From the NCBI GenBank assembly GCA_016550395.1, contig JABXGY010000057.1:1-11613 (forward strand): a stretch of 11,613 nt of DNA, given 5' to 3'. Below the pieces are notes generated by a model. The model had not been told where the DNA came from. It ran no database searches and saw only the letters and a list, made by a program, of their open reading frames with translations. Below, piece after piece: positions 6,310-11,613 of the stretch; within the stretch, counting starts at the first letter, position 1, and every line of letters starts with the position of its first letter. A program made the translations under genes and the position numbers. Source of the stretch: an archaeon (GTDB lineage Archaea > Asgardarchaeota > Hermodarchaeia > Hermodarchaeales > Hermodarchaeaceae).

Positions 6310-7354
6310 TAAAACAGTATTAGTTACTGGTGGCGCTTCATTTATTGGTAGCCATCTAGTTGATAAATTATTAGCTAATAAAGCGACTGTCGTTGTAGCT
6401 GACGATTTTTCCAGCGGTAGACTTGAAAATCTCGAATATCCTCTCAAGCGTGTGAATGGTAAAGCTATTTGGACCGCTAATAATCACACCGTACATCAAG
6501 GTGACCTCAAGAAACGTACAGTCACTCGTCCATTAATGAAGGATATTGATGTAGTATTTCATCTTGCGGCACTCCATGGTGGTCGTGGTTATATCCACAC
6601 CCATCCTGCGGACTGTTGTACTAATATGCTTCTCGATCAATTGGTCTTTGAAGAGGCACATAAAGCAGAAGTTGATCGCATTTGTTTTGCAAGTTCCGCT
6701 TGTGTCTATCCTTCATACCTACAAGAAGATGAAGGATCAGATTACCTCCTTAAAGAGGAAGATGCACATCCATTTGTCCGAGATAAGGCTTTTGCAGATT
6801 TGGAATATGGATGGGCGAAACTCATGGGAGAAATGGCGCTCAAGGCGTATCACCGCCAATATGGTATGAAAACCTCAGCAGTGCGAATTTTTACGGCTTA
6901 CGGTCCTCGAGAAAATGAAACTCATGCAATAATCGCTTTTATCGCTAAAGCTTTTGTCCAAATGGATCCTTACGAGATTTGGGGAACCGGTGAACAGGAT
7001 CGTAATTTCACCTATGTTGAAGATATTGTGGATGCAATGATGCTATCAGCTGAAAAGATTCAAGATGGTTCTCCCATCAACGCTGGACGAGACGATCGAA
7101 TTACCATAAATGAGGCGGTAAATCTGGTCTTTGATATTATGGGATGGAAACCAAAGAAGATTGCCCATGATTTGTCAAAACCAACGGGAGTTGCATCCCG
7201 AGCTGCCGATTTAACACAAGCTCGAAAAATCTTAGGATTCGAACCAAAAATCTCATACCGAGAAGGATTTGATCGCACCATTAAGTGGTATACATCAGCA
7301 CGAGAACGAGAGGATGTTAAAAAACATCTTCAACACCTTCTGATGGAAAGGTGA
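6299..7354 (+). CDS. Second extended-SDR nucleotide-sugar epimerase/dehydratase
   Basis: A 351-residue paralogue of the preceding gene. It has VTGGASFIGSHLVDKL (residues 9-24) for NAD binding, YGWAKLMGE (170-178) with catalytic Y170 and K174, and FASSACVYP (130-138) with C135. The sequence LHGGRGYIHTHP and the Cys again resemble GDP-mannose 3,5-epimerase more than UDP-glucose 4-epimerase. Compared with its neighbour it has an insert around 140-165 (QEDEGSDYLLKEEDAHPF) and a longer charged C-terminal helix (about 333-351). The ATG overlaps the end of the first SDR gene by 11 bases, and AGGTG lies six bases upstream, inside that gene, so the two are translationally coupled. Tandem paralogues suggest successive steps on one nucleotide sugar or a heteromeric pair. 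The stop is TGA. The enzyme family is certain; the substrate is not known. Confidence 0.88.
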   Translation: MWSSKTVLVTGGASFIGSHLVDKLLANKATVVVADDFSSGRLENLEYPLKRVNGKAIWTANNHTVHQGDLKKRTVTRPLMKDIDVVFHLAALHGGRGYIHTHPADCCTNMLLDQLVFEEAHKAEVDRICFASSACVYPSYLQEDEGSDYLLKEEDAHPFVRDKAFADLEYGWAKLMGEMALKAYHRQYGMKTSAVRIFTAYGPRENETHAIIAFIAKAFVQMDPYEIWGTGEQDRNFTYVEDIVDAMMLSAEKIQDGSPINAGRDDRITINEAVNLVFDIMGWKPKKIAHDLSKPTGVASRAADLTQARKILGFEPKISYREGFDRTIKWYTSAREREDVKKHLQHLLMER

Positions 7355-7408
7355 TTCCTTCATCCTAACAGTTTTAATAAAAAAACGGTAATCCGGTATC
7401 TACCCCTC

Positions 7409-7414
7409 TATATA
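7409..7414 (+). promoter_or_regulatory. Possible TATA box before the flippase gene
   Basis: TATATA lies in the 124-base gap after the second SDR gene. A start near 7437 would serve either the TTG at 7446 or the ATG at 7479. Read-through from the SDR genes is equally possible, as no strong terminator is seen in the gap. Confidence 0.3.
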
Positions 7415-7478
7415 CATCATTTGAATAACTAAGTTTGATCAGCCTTTGGTGTTTTATTTGCCAAAAGAATCAGAGCAA

Positions 7479-9005
7479 ATGAGTTTAGCAACAAAGTACG
7501 CTAGGTCAACTTCATTAGCGTGGCTACGAGTAATTCTCGTCCGTGGTACACAATTAATTTACCTTTTTCTTATCGCCCGTTTGCTTCTTCCAGAGGAAAT
7601 GGGTATACTTCAAGCAGTAGCACTTGGAACATCTTTCATTGGTGGAGTCGTTACACCTTGGCTTGCATGGGTAATGCAACAGAAAGCCCTATTGGCAAAG
7701 GAAAAACGAGAGACTGTAGGAACTGTTCACCAAATTACAGTTTATAGTCTAATTTTAACCTCTGTTTTCGCACCACTCATTTCATTCGTCTATCTCTTCT
7801 CCATTGGAATGCCTTTAATATCAGAGATAGGATTGTTATTTCTCATTCAGGCAATTGAAATTTGTATCTTCCAGGTAATTCAGGGTGTTCATAACTCCTT
7901 CTTAAAACTTGAAAGAGCCGTAATTGTCGGAGCAATACGTACTATCAGTAATTTCCTCCTTCCCCTACTCTTTTTCTTTGTCACAGGTAATTTCGTTTCG
8001 ATTATCTGGGGCTGGATTATTGCTGATGCAATAATTCTTCTAATCATCATTCCGTTTTCAGGATTACAAAGGAAACTAAATCTATACAAATGGGTTAAAC
8101 CGTCTATGGCGTTATTGGCATTCGCAGCTCCAGTACTTCTACTCTATCTTTTCAATCAATTTCGAGGTTTTATAGATCGATTTCTCATCCTCTCCTTCTT
8201 TGGAACGGCGGATTTGGCAATCTATCACCTAATAAATCGAATTCCATCAATTGCCCAAGAAGCAGTTATGACACTTCTTCTCCCCTTTACACCAATAATG
8301 ACGAAAGTATTCAAAGACCGTGTCAATAGATCCGGTATTGCGTTTGGTGTGACATTCAAGATTTTCTTTCACGCCATTTTATTTGTTGCTGTTATCCTCA
8401 TCTTTTGCGGAGAACCAATAATTTGGATAATACTTGGTTCACAATATCTAACACCTGAAAGTATCCCACTACTGATATTTGGCACCCTCACTATGGTTTT
8501 TTATGGATTTAATTCACTTTTCAATTCAATACGTGGAGCAAAAGGTGAAACCGTTAAAATGATGCTGCTATTCTTAACCTATCCCGTTAACATGTTAATT
8601 TTTCTGTTTCTTTTTTGGATTTTCGGATGGGTTACCATTTCGGGAATTCTGGGGATATCAATTGCTATTACATTTTCATATTTCGCCACATTCATCATCT
8701 ATGTTTGGCAGACAAAGGAATTAGCCCTAATTGGTAAAAACCCAATAGTCCGTCAACTATTTCTAATCCCCCCTCAACTCATCGTTGTAGCCATCCTCTC
8801 ATTTTGGTTAGCACCATTGGACATCATTGATCTTCTCATCATCACTAGTCTTTCTTTCATAGTCCTTCTCATAATTTCGGGGCTAATCTCCTGTTTTAAC
8901 AAAGAAGAGCTCGATATCTTATCCCGAGTATCGAAAAACCGGTTAGTTCCCCTGATTAAGGTTTATCAGAAACTAGGTTCGTGGAGAAATCCACCTAGTA
9001 ATTAA
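7479..9005 (+). CDS. Wzx-like polysaccharide / lipid-linked glycan flippase (MOP superfamily)
   Basis: Predicted polytopic membrane protein of 508 residues with roughly 12-14 hydrophobic helices spread along its length, typical of Wzx/RfbX flippases. The N-terminus (SLATKYARSTSLAWL, then RGTQLIYLFLIARLLLPEEMGI) has the usual pattern of the family, with the conserved LLxPEExG-type turn after helix 1. A mid-protein loop (FNQFRGFIDRFLILSFFGTADLAIYHL) matches the family's repeated second half. It should move a lipid-linked oligosaccharide across the membrane, coupling cytosolic assembly to surface display. I use ATG 7479, whose N-terminus looks most family-like. A TTG at 7446 adds 11 residues and has a TGATC-like site upstream, so it remains possible. 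No polymerase or oligosaccharyltransferase is encoded nearby. Confidence 0.88.
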   Translation: MSLATKYARSTSLAWLRVILVRGTQLIYLFLIARLLLPEEMGILQAVALGTSFIGGVVTPWLAWVMQQKALLAKEKRETVGTVHQITVYSLILTSVFAPLISFVYLFSIGMPLISEIGLLFLIQAIEICIFQVIQGVHNSFLKLERAVIVGAIRTISNFLLPLLFFFVTGNFVSIIWGWIIADAIILLIIIPFSGLQRKLNLYKWVKPSMALLAFAAPVLLLYLFNQFRGFIDRFLILSFFGTADLAIYHLINRIPSIAQEAVMTLLLPFTPIMTKVFKDRVNRSGIAFGVTFKIFFHAILFVAVILIFCGEPIIWIILGSQYLTPESIPLLIFGTLTMVFYGFNSLFNSIRGAKGETVKMMLLFLTYPVNMLIFLFLFWIFGWVTISGILGISIAITFSYFATFIIYVWQTKELALIGKNPIVRQLFLIPPQLIVVAILSFWLAPLDIIDLLIITSLSFIVLLIISGLISCFNKEELDILSRVSKNRLVPLIKVYQKLGSWRNPPSN

Positions 9006-9242
9006 TGATTCTCCATTCTCTGAGTACGTTAGAAGTCAAGTATTCTTGCAACAGAAAAAAATATAACTCATTTCAAATGAACCCAACGTCACTTGTAATT
9101 GAGACAACTGTTGCATTCATCTCCACGTGTGAAGTGTCTGCCTTCGAATCTTTGGTGATACAGTTGAACTGTTTCAGGTTGATTAAACCGATGAAATCCC
9201 TATTGAAGTTGATTCCACTAGTTTTACCTAGGAGGCAATTTT
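9005..9242 (+). pseudogene. Possible decayed GT2 glycosyltransferase N-terminus
   Basis: The 237 bases between flippase and FkbM gene hold no convincing intact gene. An 83-codon frame begins at an ATG overlapping the flippase stop (TAATG) and runs to 9256, overlapping the next gene. Its middle, MNPTSLVIETTVAFISTC then SAFESLVIQL, reads like a worn GT2 opening (pattern P-x-S-V-V-I-P-T ... I-x-x-C-L-x-S-L-x-x-Q). Shortly after, the next frame reads FQVD, a stop (9184-9186) and TDEIPIEV, like the worn GT2 motif VVDDGSTDET. Such pieces in two frames suggest a gene remnant. The resemblance was judged by eye and is weak. The alternative is a real 83-residue protein of unknown function. Confidence 0.28.
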
Positions 9243-10085
9243 TTGAAAGAAAATAAACGCAGGAGCCTAGGGATTAAAGGGTTATCACCGATTGTACTTA
9301 TTTGGACCGCCTTACGTTTGGCATTTAGAATTCTAGGAAGGAGACGCCGCCAAATCATATTTGAGAAAATAGGTTGGAGTAATTCCGGAGTATTTAGAGA
9401 ATGGATTTACATGCGGTTCCCAAACTACGCAAAACATGATAATACCCCAGGAGCTAGCGAAGAACGACTTTTATTCCAATTATCAGGAAGGCTCTTTGTT
9501 GATGTTGGGGCACATTTTGGATACTTCAGCCTTCTTCTGAGACGGCAATTTGAAAAAATCTTAGCAATTGAACCTCATCCAGGTAATCTTGCAGTTCTTC
9601 AACATTACGTCCTAAAAGCAAATGCAAACAATATTCAGCTCATCCCACTGGCAATTTCCGACAGAACACAATCTAAAGTTTCTTTATTCCTTGGCAATGC
9701 ACCTGGAAATCCTTCATTGCTCTATGAATTTGCAGGAGGAACAGGTGGAGTCTCAGGAGTGTGGAAGGATTCAGTTTCGAAGAGAACAGGAATTCGTCGC
9801 GGAGATAAAATCTTAGTAGACACAACAACTCTGGCAGAATTACTCAAAGACGAGCCAAATGTCGATCTTGTCAAGGTTGACGTCGAAGGAGCTGAGTGGC
9901 AAGTCATTAAGGGTGCGGAGCCAATAATTGAGAAAATTCAAAGTTGGCTAATCGAAGTTCATTATCGCAGTTATTCGGAATTAAAAGAGCTTCGGCTGAA
10001 AATGCAAGATTGGTTGAAACAAAGAGGCTACATACCCCAATGGATTAACCGAAATCATGTCTATGCTCGTCGAAGAGGCGATTAA
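9243..10085 (+). CDS. FkbM-family SAM-dependent methyltransferase
   Basis: Predicted 280-residue methyltransferase of the FkbM type, which usually O-methylates sugars or polyketides. SAM-binding motif I is FVDVGAHFGYFSLLL (residues 85-99), the acidic strand is AIEPHPGNL (108-116), and the family hallmark VDLVKVDVEGAEWQVIKGA is at 207-225. The basic N-terminal 45 residues contain a short hydrophobic stretch (LSPIVLIWTALRLAFRIL) that may lie along the membrane. The start is TTG at 9243, strongly supported by AGGAGG seven bases upstream, the best bacterial-style ribosome site in the window. The stop codon directly abuts the ATG of the dehydrogenase gene, indicating one operon. In this locus it probably methylates a glycan hydroxyl or carboxyl group; which one is unknown. 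Confidence 0.9.
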   Translation: MKENKRRSLGIKGLSPIVLIWTALRLAFRILGRRRRQIIFEKIGWSNSGVFREWIYMRFPNYAKHDNTPGASEERLLFQLSGRLFVDVGAHFGYFSLLLRRQFEKILAIEPHPGNLAVLQHYVLKANANNIQLIPLAISDRTQSKVSLFLGNAPGNPSLLYEFAGGTGGVSGVWKDSVSKRTGIRRGDKILVDTTTLAELLKDEPNVDLVKVDVEGAEWQVIKGAEPIIEKIQSWLIEVHYRSYSELKELRLKMQDWLKQRGYIPQWINRNHVYARRRGD

Positions 10086-11354
10086 ATGAAAATCTCAGTG
10101 ATAGGAATTGGTGGCGTTGGATACTCGATGACAAATATCCTCGCAGCAGCTGGATTTAATGCAATTGGTGTGGATATTGACCCAAAAGTGCTTGAATCCC
10201 CCAGTGCAGATGCCAGTGTGATCCGATTTATTAAACGGTATAAATCAAAGATAAAAGAGAATCTAATTCTGACTACGGATTATTCTCAAATTACTGGTTC
10301 AGAGTTTGCAATAGTGGTGGTAAATACAGATTTTGATGAGAAACAACAGCAACTTACCACACACATCTTAGAAAAGGCTCTGAAGATGCTTGGTGAACAT
10401 GTCCAAACAACGGTAATTGTAATGTCAACTTTACCATATGGTGCATCTTCACGGCTGAAATCCATTTGTGATGCTGCTGGCCTGGATTACTGTTATTCAC
10501 CCATCATGGTCAATCAAGGTAATTATGTTGACAGCTTCTTCAAGGCTCCATTCCTAATACTTGGAGCTAATGATGATGTTGGCCAGAAGGTAATGATGTT
10601 TTATGCTCAGCTTTTTCAGATTTTTCGCGAAACTTTTCCACCAACCTACATAGTTTCGCCATTAACCGCCGAGCTAACAAAACTCATAGCAAACGCCTTT
10701 CTTTCAACGAAATTATCATATGCGAATTATGTCGGGGGACTTTGTGAGAAAGTCAGTAAGATTGAAGGACAGCCCGTTGACGCTAACTTGATTCTCCATA
10801 TTATAGGAAACGATCCACGGATTGGCAGTCGATTCCTTAAAGCCGGGTTTGCTTTTGGGGGTGGATGTCTTCCTCGAGATCTGAAATCGCTTATTACATC
10901 GTGTCAACAGATTGGTAGCCACCCAGAAATATTGACTGCGGTTGATCGTGTCAATGCGGAAAGAACTCGGGTTCCCATCAAAGTACTAGAAATGTATCTT
11001 GATCAACCCAGGGCAATCACAGTGCTTGGGACAGCCTATAAAGCTGGAATTGACGATGAAAGAGGTTCCAAATCAGTCGAACTTATCGAATTTCTAAAGG
11101 AATTAGGACATACAGTAAGTAGCTACGACCCAAATGTTCCTCAAACAAAATCACTTTCTGACATTTTAAAAAATACTGAAATCGTTATTGTTACCACGGA
11201 TGAGCGAGAATTTTCGAATATCGGAAAGATGCTAAGCAAAAAGTGTCAGGTGGTCTGTGATTTTACTATTACTCCTATAGTAGATGGCAACCTGCTACCA
11301 AGCCATGTTAATCTTTTTACAGCGGGTGTGGGATGGAAACGGTCAGAAAAATAA
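10086..11354 (+). CDS. UDP-glucose/GDP-mannose dehydrogenase family (nucleotide-sugar dehydrogenase)
   Basis: Predicted 422-residue NAD-dependent enzyme that oxidises the C6 alcohol of a nucleotide sugar to the uronate in two steps. The NAD site is VIGIGGVGYS (residues 5-14). The middle domain has AELTKLIANAFLSTK (195-209) with K199 and N203. The catalytic loop is FAFGGGCLPRD (255-265) with the nucleophile C261 and D265. The third domain has GTAYKAGIDDERGSKS (315-330). T115 in STLPYG is kept. The usual SPE glutamate is replaced (YSPIMVNQG, I140), and the residue four further on is Asn-Gln-Gly rather than an acidic site, so specificity or mechanism may differ. It starts at ATG 10086 with GAGG nearby and no gap after the FkbM gene. 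The product is probably a hexuronate or N-acetylhexosaminuronate donor for the glycan; the exact substrate is open. Confidence 0.92.
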   Translation: MKISVIGIGGVGYSMTNILAAAGFNAIGVDIDPKVLESPSADASVIRFIKRYKSKIKENLILTTDYSQITGSEFAIVVVNTDFDEKQQQLTTHILEKALKMLGEHVQTTVIVMSTLPYGASSRLKSICDAAGLDYCYSPIMVNQGNYVDSFFKAPFLILGANDDVGQKVMMFYAQLFQIFRETFPPTYIVSPLTAELTKLIANAFLSTKLSYANYVGGLCEKVSKIEGQPVDANLILHIIGNDPRIGSRFLKAGFAFGGGCLPRDLKSLITSCQQIGSHPEILTAVDRVNAERTRVPIKVLEMYLDQPRAITVLGTAYKAGIDDERGSKSVELIEFLKELGHTVSSYDPNVPQTKSLSDILKNTEIVIVTTDEREFSNIGKMLSKKCQVVCDFTITPIVDGNLLPSHVNLFTAGVGWKRSEK

Positions 11355-11370
11355 TTGGCATAATGGAACG

Positions 11371-11387
11371 AAGAATTTCATTCTTTT
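11371..11387 (+). terminator. Hairpin plus T-run after the dehydrogenase gene
   Basis: AAGAAT (11371-11376) pairs with ATTCTT (11380-11385) around a three-base loop and runs into T residues. Another T-run (11404-11409) follows. It lies 17 bases after the last stop of the right-arm operon. The stem is AT-rich and weak, but archaeal termination depends mainly on the T-tract. Confidence 0.4.
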
Positions 11388-11417
11388 AATAACCGATTAT
11401 AGACTTTTTTCGAGGCG

Positions 11418-11448
11418 TACCAGGTTGGTATCTCAAGTTGCTATACCA
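11418..11448 (+). repeat. Three-part alternating inverted repeat
   Basis: TACCA (11418-11422) can pair with TGGTA (11426-11430), while TGGTAT (11426-11431) can instead pair with ATACCA (11443-11448). The middle arm is shared, so two hairpins are mutually exclusive. It lies in the gene-free stretch downstream of the dehydrogenase. The second fold needs an 11-base loop. The function is unknown; it may belong to a following transcript or be chance. Confidence 0.35.
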
Positions 11449-11539
11449 TAAGAATTACAGAACGACAAGATTTCGTTTTATAAGATTCTTTGGGGTCTAA
11501 AAACTTGAAATGGGTTTGGATATTTAATTTTAGCAATGG

Positions 11540-11586
11540 TTCTTGGGTGGTTCAGCTTAGCTTTAGAACTGATTTACCTTCAAGAA
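11540..11586 (+). repeat. Nested inverted repeat at the window end
   Basis: TTCTTG (11540-11545) pairs with CAAGAA (11581-11586), GGT (11546-11548) with ACC (11576-11578), and GTTC (11550-11553) with GAAC (11566-11569), forming one bulged stem-loop. The 259 bases after the dehydrogenase gene otherwise hold no supported gene or tRNA. A 38-codon frame overlapping this region has no ribosome site. It could be structured RNA upstream of a gene outside the window. Confidence 0.3.
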
Positions 11587-11613
11587 GGGTGTGTGGATTG
11601 CCTAATGGCTAGG

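Noticed and set aside
11491..11612. 38-codon plus-strand frame near the window end
   Set aside because: It starts at a TTG with no ribosome site and its peptide shows no recognisable pattern. Its overlap with inverted repeats suggests non-coding DNA.
1..11613. CRISPR arrays, insertion sequences, tRNA genes, attachment sites
   Set aside because: No regularly spaced repeats, transposase-like protein, terminal inverted repeats or tRNA-like cloverleaf were seen on either strand.

Overview
The window looks like archaeal chromosomal DNA of modest GC content. The evidence is indirect. Ribosome-binding sites are mostly of the GGTG(A) kind favoured by archaea rather than AGGAGG, TTG and GTG starts are common, and AT-rich TATA-like boxes sit at about the right distance upstream of likely transcript starts. 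No phylogenetic marker gene is present, so a phylum cannot be named; an uncultivated TACK or Asgard-type archaeon is only a guess. TGA, TAA and TAG all act as ordinary stops.

The window is a surface-glycan or glycoconjugate locus with two divergent arms. The left arm is read on the minus strand from about 4910 down to 4. Its outer pair is a family-2 glycosyltransferase (4074-4910) and a SAM-dependent methyltransferase (3286-4050). After about 490 bases of apparently decayed DNA come three overlapping genes: a PIG-L/LmbE deacetylase (2152-2793), an ATP-grasp ligase (1112-2155) and a GT4 glycosyltransferase (106-1140). Directly behind the GT4 stop, in the same frame, lies a 33-codon orphan that looks like the C-terminal tail of another GT4.

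The centre (4911-5334) is a regulatory region. It holds a near-perfect 16-bp palindrome, TATA-like repeats, a two-tier hairpin, a 40-codon small ORF and a TATA box feeding the right arm.

The right arm (plus strand) has two tandem, overlapping extended-SDR nucleotide-sugar epimerase/dehydratases (5335-6309, 6299-7354), a multi-TM lipid-linked glycan flippase (7479-9005), a 237-base gap that may hold a decayed GT2 gene, an FkbM-type methyltransferase (9243-10085) and a nucleotide-sugar dehydrogenase (10086-11354). The last 259 bases carry no gene I can support, but contain a terminator-like hairpin and other inverted repeats.

Together the right arm makes and oxidises activated sugars and flips a lipid-linked glycan, while the left arm transfers, deacetylates, methylates and possibly amidates sugars. 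The most interesting part is the overlapping deacetylase / ATP-grasp / GT4 trio. It follows the same chemical logic as mycothiol and bacillithiol synthesis (glycosyl transfer, N-deacetylation, amide ligation) and could make an N-acylated or aminoacylated amino sugar. Relics of glycosyltransferase genes at both ends suggest a fast-evolving, recombining locus.
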